From positions 1,302,001-1,366,000 of the forward strand of contig JAKULF010000002.1 of the NCBI GenBank assembly GCA_022661535.1: a stretch of DNA of 64,000 bases, written 5' to 3'. Origin of the DNA: Eutypa lata (Eukaryota > Ascomycota > Sordariomycetes > Xylariales > Diatrypaceae). The notes under the pieces are model-generated. The model had not been told where the DNA came from. It worked only from the letters and a program-made list of their open reading frames with translations, and searched no databases. Positions 37,191 to 49,059 of this stretch are shown here, in pieces. How positions within the stretch are numbered: position 1 is the first letter of the stretch; each line of letters begins with the position of its first letter. Made by a program: the position numbers and the translations under genes.

Positions 37191-38871
37191 CCCTAGGGAG
37201 GGGGTATTGCGCATCTCCCCCCCTCGTCCTCATCCTCGTCATTCTCCCCCTCCTCCTCCTCCTCCTCCACCCCTATCCCTTCCCCCTTTATCATCTCTCC
37301 GCACTTGCGTGCAAAATGCACCGAACTAGATGGACTTCCAACTAAACGCTGTAGCTTGTATTGCAATGCTGGATGCATATGCAAAGCCAGGGAGCGAGTC
37401 GATGCCAGAAGGGGCGGTGAAAAGGAAGGCAAGCAAGCAAGCAAGCAATGAAGCAAGCAAGGCAAGCAACCTTGTACGAAGTAAACGAGTTACTGGCGCC
37501 CCTAATCGGTGTAGAGGCCCGGCGGCCCATATTAGGGGTGGCGAGAGTAGACGCCAGAAGAAGGCTGAGTCAAGGCTGACTGCCTAGACAATCTTCGGCA
37601 ATGGTTAGGTGACTGCTATCCATGCCCCTAGTCGCTCGGGTGGCAAGTCGATGCCCTGCCTAAGACATAGAGTCTCCCACCCAGCTGTGCTCTTGAGCTC
37701 TTGCTCTTGCCCTTTTTTCGTCTTTTTTTGTTTTTTTTTTTTTAAAAAAGACATAGGAAAAAGAAAAAGAAAAAGAAAAAGAAAAGAAAAAGCAAAATAT
37801 GTTTGGTGCGTTTGGTGTTTTTTAGGTTTTATGCTTTTTTTTTTTTTCTTTTTTTAAGGTGTAGGAAAAGACAAGGATAGATTGAGGAGTCGTAGCGTTA
37901 CGACCTCCGCTGACGGCGAAAGGCCCAAAAGTGAGCACACCAGCCTTGCTGGTTCTCGGTGTTGCAACCCTAGGTTGCTACTTGGCACCTAAGCAAGTAT
38001 CCAACAGTCTACTTAGTCCTGCGCTTCCATGCCACTAGGCCGTTGCCCTTCCCTAGTTAATACAACAACAAAAACAACAACTCCATCCTATCGTCGTGAA
38101 TTGGAAGATAAATGAAGGGGCTTCTTCTGAATCGACCGTCGCTGCCGGAGAAGAGATTCCAAGCTTGTTGAATCTGGTTGATGGTTAGGGGGCATTTTTC
38201 AAGTAGATGAGTGAGTGGGTGAGAGAGAGAGAGAGAGAGAGAGAGACAAAGAATGGGAAGTATTTGCAGGATAGGTAGGTGGATAGAGTATAACTTACGT
38301 TAACGCCCATGTTTGCATTGACTTGTCTCAGAAGGAGACGCCCAGCATCGCCGTCTTGGACAGCCGCAAAACCAGCAGGATCATGGCCAGCGTGAGCAGC
38401 ATGGCCGGCCGGCGCAGCATAACCGGCGGGTGCTGCCGGCGCAGCAAGACCCTGTCTTGTGCGCGAGTCGCTGACTCGTCCCCCTCGAGTACTTCGAGGC
38501 ACGCTTGGCTCCAGTGATGGATGCCGGGAGAGGTGGTGTAGCCGGAGCTAGCTAGTTGGCCTCTCGCCACTAGGTCGAGAAGTTGGCTGCGAAATGGCCA
38601 AGCCATCTTCACCACTAGGTAGATGATGACAAGGCAGGCTAGGTAGCTAACACCAACTACCCTTGCTGGCATTGGCAGGGCCAGTCTCACCCCGTAGATG
38701 CAGAAGAGTTTTGTTGTGGGTGACTATTCCGTTTTCGAACCCGCTTTCGTACATGTAGTTTGCTCCAGCGAGCAAGAGCCCGATGGCTATCTGATGCCTC
38801 GCTGTAGGCTGAAGGTGCTGTCTTCGGAGTGAGCTGCGGAGTCCCACCGAACAGACGACTGTTGTTGATCG
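37191..38871. other. Low-complexity and repeat-derived DNA, no intact gene
   Basis: It contains a CTCCTC-rich stretch (37240-37275), GCAAG repeats (37430-37470), an AAAAAG repeat next to a T run (37720-37795), another T run (37838-37856) and a GA microsatellite. Read on the minus strand, the block 38070 to 37857 ends in an A-rich tail, as a retroposon would. Minus-strand ORFs of 105 and 120 residues (38185-38502, 38328-38690) are Ala/Pro-rich or hydrophobic and unrecognised. Confidence 0.5.
38221..38246. repeat. GA dinucleotide microsatellite
   Basis: Thirteen copies of GA. Confidence 0.95.
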
Positions 38872-38902
38872 CCATTTAGTGGCGAGGCCGTGTAAGGCCA
38901 GT
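38872..38902. repeat. Dispersed repeat copy B (CCATTTAG-GGCGAGGCCG)
   Basis: Second copy of the block at 37160. It lies inside a 97-residue minus-strand ORF (38647-38940) that I cannot assign. Confidence 0.55.
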
Positions 38903-39505
38903 CCGGAGACGGCAGTCTGCCAAAAGAGCCAAACCCGCAATATCTGCCCGAGAGCAAGTACTTAGGCATGCTAAGACTGCCGACAGTCATATCTGTTGTC
39001 GTTCTTGACTTGGCGAATTAGTGGCCAGCAGGATAAGGTCTGTCGACAATGTCACCAGCAGCCCTGGCCTTTTTGGGCTTGGTGCTTTCTGGCATGCCGC
39101 AGCATGCTCTGCTGCATCCTGAAACCGGTACGATTGCGCCGGTTGGCGCAATCTGAGCCCCGTTCCCATCTCGGGGGCAGGAAGACCGTCCGTTGGCGAG
39201 GTCTGTCCCTGCCGAGAGACGGTGCCCGAGAGGAAGGGTGCCCTGGCGAGCTGTGAATAATAAGGTCCATCCATTAGCTCAAGACTCCCATTCGGTTCGT
39301 TCCAGTGCAGTAAGGAAAACAAGGGTTGGTAAGTATATACATACCTGAGCTTGTGCAACAGCCTGCCCTTCTCTCCATACCCAATATGCATAACCACGTC
39401 CTAGTTGCCACCTCCGCTAGTTGCGGCTACCATGCCCTGATGGCAGTGCCTATTCCTGCTAATGGTGGCACTGGTATGCAGCTGGCGCCCCCTACCCTCA
39501 TGTGT

Positions 39506-39530
39506 CCCCCGCTCCCCTTTTTATAGGTTT

Positions 39531-39568
<38 letters not shown>

Positions 39569-39657
39569 TGATCTCTTGATCTTTAGGCTTTTGGGATTGT
39601 TTTTCGGTTTTTTCTTTATTTTGTCCTTTTTTTTTTTGGTTTTCTAGGGAGCGGGGG
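39506..39657. repeat. Foldback around a long T tract
   Basis: CCCCCGCTCCC at 39506-39516 and its exact reverse complement GGGAGCGGGGG at 39647-39657 flank about 130 bases that are mostly T, including 35 T in a row at 39533-39567. It could be a small foldback/MITE-like element with a poly(A/T) insertion, or simply a hairpin. Confidence 0.65.
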
Positions 39658-40083
39658 TTGCACACTTCTTTTTTTCTTTTTGAAGTTTTTTAAAGTTTTT
39701 ATTTTATTTTTGGTTTAATTTTTTCTATTGGTTGGTTTGCATTTTTGGAGGGTTGGGGGTGCCGCAGCGCGGTGCTGAGCCGAGTTGGCCATTTTTGCTG
39801 GCGACCCATTCGCCAATTTTCATTGAATTGGGTTGGCTTTCTGTGATGGGGTTGTTGATGGATTCTTTGTTTGAAGGTTAAAGCTGCCACTTAGGTTAGT
39901 AAGGCACTGGTATTGGCATTGGTTCACGTACTGCCTTGGACTGATACTCACATCTTCAGTTTGTGCGGTAAATGGGGCGCGTGGACTACCCTTTGATTTG
40001 GTGTTGTTGATGGTCGTTGTGGCCATCTCAGGCACGGGGACGGACGATCTCCGTAGGACGAACGATCCTGCCATTCTCCCAAA

Positions 40084-40376
40084 TGATGGAATTGTTCGTT
40101 CATCCTCAAGAAGAGCAATATTGAAACCGTATTCCATGTCGTTGTCGTCCATAAACTTAAAGACGTCGTACTTGATATCACAGAGGTACTCTCAACCTAT
40201 TAGCCGCAAGGTCAGATTGGATTATTGCAGGAGATAAAACATGAGAAGGGCGTCCATAAACGAAGCAGGGCAATCGATTCACTTACACCCGGTTCTACCC
40301 TCCAATAATAATCATATTCGGCCAAACGCTTCTCCTGTGCGAAGAGTCCAGAGTTCCATCGACACATATGGTGGTA
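40084..40376 (-). pseudogene. Fragment of a GT15 (Kre2/Ktr-type) alpha-1,2-mannosyltransferase
   Basis: The minus strand reads SYHHMCRWNSGLF, EYDYYWRVEP, then after a likely 98-bp intron (GTAAGT donor at 40286) CDIKYDVFKFMDDN, EYGFNIALLEDERTIPS. These are the most conserved blocks of the Golgi GT15 mannosyltransferases (SYRHMCRF-x-SGFF, WYWRVEPDV, CDI-x-YD-x-F-x-x-M-x-x-N, YGF-x-I, TIP-x-LW). The residues just after RVEP are two short of the family. The N-terminal anchor is missing. So is the downstream part of the domain with the metal and donor site blocks. The sequence after TIPS is unrelated. I read it as a degraded or captured piece, not a working enzyme. Confidence 0.65.
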
Positions 40377-40627
40377 GCTTTCCACCATCCCTTCTGACGG
40401 TAGATAATCCGCAATGGATATCACCAGGGGCATAACCAATGCTGGCGCCATCTTAAAAGACATTGTTAACACAAGTCCTCTGCATAGTTCATCCATATTA
40501 GCGATGCGAACCACCAAATAAAGTGAAAAAGAAGATGATGAAGCCCTATTGCATAGCCAGAAGGTTGAGGTTGTGATAATGGCAAATTGTGCGTGATGGT
40601 TTACTTACTGCACTTGGTGAGGCTGCA

Positions 40628-40711
40628 CTACCCCCGTGTCCGAAGACAGGCATTGACCGAGCCTAAAAAGGCCAGAAGGAGAGCCGCATCTGAGATGATG
40701 GCTACCTTCAT
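40628..40711 (-). other. Short ORF resembling a signal peptide
   Basis: A 27-codon minus-strand ORF beginning MKVAIISDAALLLAFLGSVNA then CLRTRG and a stop. It has a basic start, a hydrophobic core and an NA cleavage-like end. It might be the first exon of a lost secreted-protein gene. It is weakly supported. Confidence 0.25.
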
Positions 40712-43700
40712 TCAAGGTTAAATCAATTTTGATGTACGAGTCAGTAGGGGAAAGGTAATATATGTAGTAGATAGGCAGGGCAGGATATCACACATCAGAA
40801 CAATTCAACATGAAACATACCTTGGGGGCCTCATCAGGCTAGCATTGGTCAGTAAACAAAGTCAATAAAAGGTTTCAATCAGCAGTGGGTGGCATTGTTT
40901 GGTTTACATTCTTTGGTCGTTCCTTCGTTCGTTCCTTCGGTCGTTCTTTCGGTATACAACAGTATGGGAATTATTGGGACATGTTGGGCAGGAAGGGTGA
41001 AGATGGTAGGGTTTATGCTAGAAAGAAAACAGAGAATGACTTACCACTCTTGTAGGTATGATTGTCACTAGCATCACTGAATGTAAGCATATGCGTTGCT
41101 AGATCAGCATGGGAGGTATGGGAGATAAGCTGCAATGGAGACCTCACCATCTGGATTGTACTCATCGTGAGTAGAGCATGGCTCCTTGTTAGTGAAGAAG
41201 AAAAAAAGCATGGAAGTGTTAGTAAAAAGCATGGAAGTGGTAATAAAGCATGGAAGGTTGATAAAAATCATGGAAGGTTGAGGTGTTGTAGAAGAGATCT
41301 CAGAAAGCTGAATGGTGGAGGGAAGAAATTTCTACTTGGGTTACCAGTGGAAACAGTTTTGGAGAAAAAGAAATAAAAATAATTGTGTGAGGTGTGGAAA
41401 TCCAGGGCTAAAGAAGGGCTAATCAAATCAGCTGACTGAGAGAAAGAACGAGGGTCGATGCCTATTTTATTCTGGGAAGTCGCATATACTGCTTGGTCGC
41501 GATGCGCAGACCCTATACTCGCAACGACTGATATACGCGTACTTGCCTCAGCCCCCCACACTAGTATTGGGACAGTGCCCCTGCTTAGCCCATCGATCTG
41601 TGGCTCGTACTATATATATGTTCAGCATTAGATATATACAGTAGCAAATACTATCGAAGTTGTTACTAGACAGACGGTGGACAAGATTATAGACAGCTAC
41701 CAATGGACCGCTGATGCTCCTGCCCATGGTTTAACAAGATATAAATTGGAGTTCACTTTGATATGCAAGCGGCAGGGATGATTGGAACTTCAAATAACGT
41801 AAAGTCCCCCTTTTAGCACAACCAAGCAGTTTTCCGTGTCTGCTTTATTCAACTAACAATATACATAGCAAGTAGCAAAAGTACCTACGCAGGTAGAGCC
41901 ACACTCATGTGCGTGTCACACTAGGTCACAAACTATATAGATAACTCTCAGTCGACTTGATCCCATTGTATAGCACTGGCCTATCTAGACAGGAGATGGA
42001 TCTTCATAACTATAATACAGAACAATTTAGATAGCAAGGGACTTGCTCGCTCCTACCATCTAAGGGATGAGGACAAATCGGAAACAAAGAGCTCCCCTTC
42101 ACCAAAGCACGGACATTGATACAAGGCTAGAAGTAGTGCTTGGGTCTTTCGGATTCCAGTAGAGTTAGGTGACAATGTACCTGAATGTACTCTATCAACC
42201 CCTAATAGGCTTCGGCTTTAACACTGACGTGAGCGCCAGATGATGTGGGAGGTGAAATGTGTGCTGTCAAATCCTATCCTAATTCGTGATCCCAAGGTAT
42301 CACATCATGTGTGAAGGAAGTTAGTTCATACATGTATTTAAAGACCAACTACCAGCTTACCCTGCGCAGCATTGTGTGTAGTAACGACCCTACTAGGTAG
42401 GTAGTTAACGATCTTCTCTGATCGATATACTTCTCACCACACACACACACACATATATGCAAAAGGCAAAAGTTCTATACGCAAACTACCCCATGATCGA
42501 TTTCCCATACCCCATAACTGAAAAAGCCCACCCACCACAGTTTATTGTAGCACGGAATGCATGCAGCATGCAAAATTACCACTGAGCAATCTAACTGAAA
42601 AGTGAAATATAGAGAGAACCCATTATTTTAATTACAGCATTGCTTAGTTAAACAGACCATAAAACCAATTAGGCATGAATGACAGTCCAGCATAGTAGAA
42701 TGGTGCTGCAGGTTTTGTGTTTTACCATGCGACTTCGAAGGGATGATTTATTGCACTCATTCATTCATCTGCAGTGAAGTCAAGAAGAAGGGCATGCTTG
42801 ACTGCGGAACCAACAGTGGATCTGTAGTTAAAAGGGGCCGGCCTGTGATGTCCGATCAGGAGGTCAGAAGGTTCCAACACTCCCGTCCCGGTCCCGGGAA
42901 AGGTTCCAGTATCGCATCGGAAACCGGAGAAATAGTTGAGCCTATTTTGACTACGTAGATCTGCAAACGGGACTAGCTTGGTGGAGTATTGACGTCTTAC
43001 TTACCTAATCATGTATAGCTAGGTGGAGATATCAAAGCAGGGATACGTAGGTACATACCTACATAGGTAACCCATCTCTGAATGCATGCACGTGTGCCCT
43101 ACCATATCAAGACGTAGGTCACACCACTTAAGAGAGCATCTCATAGCATCTCATAGCATGCATGACTTGCAAACGTCTACATAGAAATCACAGGTAGGCA
43201 GCAAACAGAAGCAGATAAAGATGAAAGGGAAAATGGTGGCATTGAACTAATTGCCACCATCATATATAATTGCTCAGAGAACTATCTAACCTACTAACCC
43301 TCTTCGTTACTCCTTTGTTAACAAAAGGGAAGTAACTTGGTAAGTGGGAAAGCTATCTAGTCCATCCAGCGTCCCTCTCAAAAAAAAAAAAAGTTTTTTT
43401 TTGTATGGTTTTTCTGATTTTTAGGTAGGCATGAATGATTGACTGACAAGGTTGATGATGTTTCAACCGAATCATCATATCATTCAAGAAGGGTAAATTT
43501 TTTTCTTTTCGTTTCATGATGCATCATTGACCATGTTCGTGGCTCAAAAGCTGTGCTGTCATGCCATCATAAATAAATGTGTTGTTGAAGGTGTGGTGGG
43601 TGTGGGTATGTGTCAACAATCATGTCGACATTTTGCCATATCACAATGAGCTCCTGCAGTCGTATCGATGCAGTGCCACTGTGCATATGTCGTACGTAAG

Positions 43701-44259
43701 GTGATGGCAGCGAGACAATTCCATGCTCGCTCATGCAAAGTGTTTTCCCTCGAGAATTCGACCAAGATGTTATCTATCTCAAGAGCAACCCGAACTTGAG
43801 ACCAATATGATACCGAATGCCTTCCTCCGAGTTCTGAGTTGAAGGCAACAACTAGGTACCTCCGCTCCTGTCCACCATGTCATCAGGCAAAACGCCGGAT
43901 GAAAGCAGACCAACTACCTAAAGCAGGCAGCATTGACCGGATCCACCTTATGACAACCTCGTCATCCTATAATGAAAGCTCCTAACGCCATTTTTGACCG
44001 TTCCAATATCATCCAGCCATAACGGACCTAGTCCCATGTCTTCAAATGCCGAGTCCTTAATGATTGCGACGAGAAACGGTCCAAGAAACAAGGAACAAGA
44101 GAAAACGTCGTGATGGGTATGTTACAAATCAACAAACCAAATCCAGACAAGAGAAGAGAAAATATGTACAATGCAAAAACAGAGATAGGATCACCACAAC
44201 TCATGACCTAGAAGAATAGAGTATACGGGCGGTGATTAGTTCCGGGAATTGATGTGAGA
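40712..44259. other. Gene-free DNA between the island and DHH1
   Basis: Mostly AT-rich, with small repeats such as TTCGTTCG/TCGTTCTTTCGG at about 40915-40955, four spaced AAGCATGGAAG-like copies at 41208-41278, and a CA tract at 42437-42452. ORFs of up to 104 residues have no recognisable motif. The last about 200 bases are the 3' region of DHH1. Confidence 0.45.
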
Positions 44260-45935
44260 TTAGGCCTGTTGGGCCGTTTGACTTTGCCCGCGGCCTCCGC
44301 GGTTGCCATAGTTGTTGTAACCACGTCCACGTCCACGTCCACCGCGAGGCCCGCCGCGGTTATTCTGGTATTGGCGGGGTTGAGAATCGTTGAACTGACC
44401 TCCGCGACCCTGTCCGCGGAAATTGTTCTGGTTTGTCGGCTGAATGGCCCCTGGAATGGGCTGTTGCTGTTGCTGTTGCTGGGCATAATTCTGCTGCGTC
44501 TGCTGCTGGTATTGCTCATTTGGCTGCTGAGTCTTTGGCGCAGCGGCGAGAGGCTTCGGCCCATAGGCATTGACTGGTCGTGGAATACTCTCTGGGTTGT
44601 CGTAGACATACAACGCCTTGTCGATGATGGCTGGAATGGGTTGGATCTCGGTGCCGAGGTCCTTCTCAATGTTGTAGAGGTTAAAACGATCATCCCAGTT
44701 GATCAGGTTGATAGCCAGACCAAGATGACCATACCGTCCGGATCGACCAATACGATGCAGATACGTCTCCGCATTCTTGGGGAAGTCAAAGTTGATAACC
44801 ACATTTACAGCCTGGATATCAATACCACGAGTGAGGAGATCAGAGCAGACCAAGTTCCGGCAGACGCCGTTACGGAAATCATGGAACACTCGGTTTCGGG
44901 CATGTTGGGCCATCTTAGCGTGACTGTAGAAACAAGAGTAGCCAAGTTCGGTAATCTTCTTAGCCAGAAGCTCGACCCGGTTAGTCGAGTTACAGAAGAT
45001 AATAGACTGGTTGATCTGAAGCTTGGAGAAGAGAGTGTTCAGGCAGTGCACCTTCTGCTTCTCTTCGACGAAGGCGTAGTATTGCGTGATACCCCGGAGT
45101 GTAAGCTCATCCATCAGGTTGATCTCGTAGGGTTTCGTCATGTTCTTGTCGGAAAAGTCCTTGACGGATATGGGGAAGGTGGCGGAGAACAGCATGACCT
45201 GGCGATCCTTAGGATGGAACTGAAGCAACTGCTCGATAACGGGGGTGAATTCGATAGATAACAGCTTATCGGCCTCATCCATGATAAATATGGGGCACTC
45301 GCTGAGATCGGCGACGTTCTTGCCAGCCAAGTCAAGGATACGCCCGGGAGTGCCCACCACTATGTGGACAGGATCCTGTAGACGGACAATATCATCACGG
45401 AGACCTGTACCTCCTGTCGTAACCATGACATTGACGCCGAGGTGCTTTCCGAGAGTCTTGCAAACCTGTGATGTCTGCATTGCAAGTTCTCGCGTAGGGA
45501 CTAGTATTAGGGCTTGGATCTTGTTGATCTTTGGGTTGATACGTTCGAGAGTAGGGACAACGAAAGCTGCAGTTTTGCCGGTGCCGTTCTTCGCTCTTGC
45601 TAGGATATCCCGGCCGGTCAAGGCAACGGGGATTGCTTCTTCTTGGATCGGGGAGGGTTTTTCATAGCCAGCTTCGAAAATACCCATCAACAAATCTCGC
45701 TTAACGGAGAAATCTTCCCATTCTAAGCCTTTCGTGTTGGTGACATCCTACACAGCAGTTCGTTAGTCTATGGCGTTACATCAACCGGGCTCCCAGTACG
45801 AGTAGGGGAAATCCGTACTTCTGTTTGATGCCTTGCATCGCGGCTAGGGAGGTTCAAGCTCTTCTTCCATTCCTCAGCTTTGGTGGCATCGTTGAGACTT
45901 GAGGCCCGCAATTGCGCTGTTAACGCGTCTGTCAT
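44260..45935 (-). CDS. DHH1: DEAD-box RNA helicase DHH1/DDX6 (Dhh1/Ste13 type)
   Basis: An ATP-dependent RNA helicase of P-bodies that promotes decapping and represses translation of mRNA in the cytoplasm. Two exons (45935-45819 and 45747-44260, 71-bp intron) give 534 residues. The Q-motif region reads [14 protein letters not shown]; Walker A AKNGTGKT is at 91-98, PTRELA and TPGRIL follow, DEAD is at 196-199 and SAT at 227-229. The second RecA domain has [17 protein letters not shown], a Cys-containing [14 protein letters not shown] block ([13 protein letters not shown]) and [11 protein letters not shown]. The C-terminal tail from about residue 430 is Gln-rich and then RGG-rich, as in fungal orthologues. 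The first exon supplies the conserved N-terminal [19 protein letters not shown] stretch. Confidence 0.96.
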
Positions 45936-48087
45936 GTTGATTAATATGTGTGAGGTATCGAATCGAATTGTTGGGGATTCTCTGGCTCGTTCTAAGGTTG
46001 CAGAATGAAGCTTCGTACAACGATTTGCGTGTATAACGGAATTGTAATCGTCTAGTTATCTGTACTCGAAATCGAGGTAGAATGGAGGTAGAATCGCGTG
46101 TAGGTTTAGACCAGTTTGCGTGGGATGGCTACAAGATCGAAATGTGGTGAGTAAACTGTTCCAACAGGAAGGAATGTCTCGTAGGACGTGAGGCAAGTAT
46201 CGGCTTCGCAAGTTGTCTATCCTACGGTAAAAAAGACCATTAGTGCCAAGTCAAAGACATGTACGTACGTAGCTTCGGATTGTCAAGATAGGTGGAAAAT
46301 ATGAAAGTGAAATAAATACTGAAAAAGATGTAGGTAGATTCAGGTAGAAGCAGGGTGGGTCCATAGACTTGACACTTGAGTGTGGTTTAGTTATGGACCG
46401 AAGCAAGTCTCACTTAGATTATATTATCTCGAAAGAGGGATAGAGCAGGGCGTGGGAAGGGCAGGCAGATGTGGGGCTTATCTAATTTTCACTTGAACGA
46501 CATACCTCTTGGGTAGGAAAGTTGGAAAGAGAGGACGATATCGTTGGGGGTGAAGACGAAATGAGTCCGAGTGAGGTGAGAGGAAAGGGAAGCTGCTTCG
46601 TCAAGAACCCAGCTGCATAAGTAGGCAGTTAGGTAGATATCTCTATCTGGACCTTCATGAGCAGCAATGACGAAGTGACTGAAAAGACAATGGGAATAAC
46701 AGCGAGCAAGAGGTAGACGAGTGTGGGGTAGAAGGAATGGGTACATGCTACACATGCAATAGGAAATCATGATGCTGGTCCTTTACTTACAGTTTGGGCT
46801 GGAACTATCCTGGTTCGTAGTCAAGTTGGCGGGCGTAGTCGTTAGTGTCGGAAGGTAGGTAGGTATGTATTGAGAGGAGATGGAAGATCACCTGAGGTAT
46901 TCTCGTATGGTGCTCACTCGACTTGTTGTTATTACCAGTAAAAGTACGTATGAAAGACTTATCAGTCAAGTATCATGGGGGTGGAATATAAAATGATTTC
47001 CGACTCATCGGTTCGATCGCAAGGACGAAGGTGTATTGAGTTGAGATTGATGGAGAGAGAGAGAGGAAGAGAGGAATGGTGGTAGTGGTGGTGGTGGTGT
47101 CGACGATGATGAATTGTGGTTCAGGTTGCGGTTGCAGTTGTGGTTGTGGTTGTGATTGTGGATGTGATTTTGGAGGTTTTCTGTGATGTGATTGATCGAT
47201 TAATTGATAACTGATGATTGAAAGGGAAAAAAAAGATCCTTTAAGATTCATTCGGGTGCTACCAAGCGAGAAAACAGGATCTATCCTAGCAGTCTTAGTG
47301 GGTGGTTCATTTGGGTGGATGCTCTGACTTGGAGATTTCAAGGGTTTTGATCAATTGAATCGGTTCGCCAAGACCGATAAGGGCAGCAAAAAAGGCAACT
47401 GGCAACTGCTATTTGGCTATTAACCAGCCAGCCCAGCTAATGCTCCAGCATATTCCTTGAGGCTTGACCTTGTTGAACTGTGCACAAGCCACTTTTTAAT
47501 TGTGAACTTTGCTTAACTACATAGCACCTTATTAGGTAATTATTGAGGCTCATGAACTGCTTGTGCGGGGCAATTTGGTGGGCACTGGTAGGACCGTGCG
47601 ATGGACGATTGGACGGGTAAGATCGGGAATCAGTCCTTGTGAAGCTCCGATGACGAATGACGACCAACCTCAGGACCTCAATACTAATATACATACCACC
47701 CGACCACCTAACTACATCCTACTAAGGCTTGCTAGGTATGTATGTACATACGTAGTAGTTACAGCTTGGCTGCTTGGATAGCTACGTAAAAGATCTACAT
47801 ATAATACCGTTATACCATTACATAATCCTTTGAGCTATTTCAATCATTGACGTTGTTTCATACTTGTATGTAGTACTTTGTAGGCACTGATGGGTTGCCA
47901 CCACCACTCCCCACCCCATTCCACTCCACTCCACTAAGTATAGCTTCCTTCCCTTTCAGCCTATCCCGTCACATGAACACCATGTAACACACATACCTAC
48001 CTATACGCCTCTTAGATACACCTATAACTTATAATGACGAAGTTTTTAACAAGAAGATTCATAAGTATCGAACTTCTATAATTCAAA
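45936..48087. other. Long intergenic region upstream of DHH1
   Basis: About 2.1 kb between the divergent starts of DHH1 and the J-domain gene. There are GTGGTGGTG and TTGTGG simple repeats at about 47080-47168 and several minus-strand ORFs of 85-122 residues that follow low-complexity DNA. A long DHH1 5' leader could lie here; I cannot place its start. Confidence 0.45.
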
Positions 48088-49059
48088 ATGGGTTTAAGGA
48101 AACTTCCGATCGCAGTCTGTTCGTCTCTAAGTCTTCCGGTCTTTCCGTCCACCCCAAGTAGTTGCATTTGCATAACGTCACCGTGTAATTTCAACTCATG
48201 CCTACAACAACCATCTTCTGGTTACCATACAAATCGGAATTCTAGTCACCCAAACATATCATGCAACTCTATGAGCCCTATTCCCCGTCATAACTTGCAG
48301 AGGCAACATAAACCACGTGGCTACGCTACTTATTCTAATCGCTCACCCAAAGAACCGGGGGACGGATTTCCCGGCGGCCATCATCGCTGGCCCACTTCAG
48401 AGCATCCTACCCCATATGAGATATTTGACCAGAAGCGAGGTGCCCCGTACAGCAAGGCGAGGTTTTTCCAGCTCGTCAAGATATACCATCCGGATAGACA
48501 TCGTCACCATGCGCGAAGTGACGCTCTATCTCATGTCGTACGGCTCGAGCGGTATCGTTTGATCGTCGCTGCCAATGATATCCTATGTGATCCTACGAAG
48601 CGCCGCGCCTACGATCTCTACGGTACCGGCTGGGGCAGCAAACTCGGCCTAGACAATTACAATCGCGAGGCTGACAGGGCGTGGCGCCAGAGACCAGGGA
48701 ACGCGAGCATGAACGCCACCTGGGAGGACTGGGAACGATGGTACGACGAAAGGGGTGGCGATAAGAAGCAACAGCGGCCCGTGTTCATGTCTAATGAGCT
48801 GTTCGTCGGAGTGCTCTGCACCTTGGTCGTCATCGGCAGCATGGGCCAGGCACGACGCGCGAGCACCTCGAGCATGAACATCGTCGAGATGCGTGACCAA
48901 AAGCACGAGGCTATCAGCCATGGCATGCGACAGCGCCAAGGCGAGCTCGCGAGTCTCGATCGACACGGACGCGTCGAGAATTTCCTGCGCCAGAGAGAAG
49001 GCTGGGCCTTTGCTTCGTCGACGAATAGCCACGTTGAACCATACCATGAGGGAAAATAG
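48088..49059 (+). CDS. J-domain (DnaJ) protein with one membrane segment, probably mitochondrial
   Basis: A Hsp70 co-chaperone of 323 residues in one exon. Residues 1-80 are poor in acidic residues, rich in Ser, Arg and Cys, and end in RGYATYS, which looks like a mitochondrial presequence with its cleavage region. The J domain is at about 108-180: TPYEIFDQKRGAPYSKARFF (helix I-II), HPD at 134-136 within KIYHPDRH, and NDILCDPTKRRAYDLYG at its end. One hydrophobic segment at about 238-253 (LFVGVLCTLVVIGSMG) would anchor it in a membrane. The C-terminal helix region is charged. No Gly/Phe or zinc-finger part is present, so it is a class III J protein. The partner Hsp70 is inferred only. Confidence 0.85.
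   Translation: MGLRKLPIAVCSSLSLPVFPSTPSSCICITSPCNFNSCLQQPSSGYHTNRNSSHPNISCNSMSPIPRHNLQRQHKPRGYATYSNRSPKEPGDGFPGGHHRWPTSEHPTPYEIFDQKRGAPYSKARFFQLVKIYHPDRHRHHARSDALSHVVRLERYRLIVAANDILCDPTKRRAYDLYGTGWGSKLGLDNYNREADRAWRQRPGNASMNATWEDWERWYDERGGDKKQQRPVFMSNELFVGVLCTLVVIGSMGQARRASTSSMNIVEMRDQKHEAISHGMRQRQGELASLDRHGRVENFLRQREGWAFASSTNSHVEPYHEGK

Noticed and set aside
44254..45261. 335-residue plus-strand ORF antisense to DHH1
   Set aside because: It exists only because the minus-strand helicase has biased codon use; the translation has no domain, and the antisense gene is certain.
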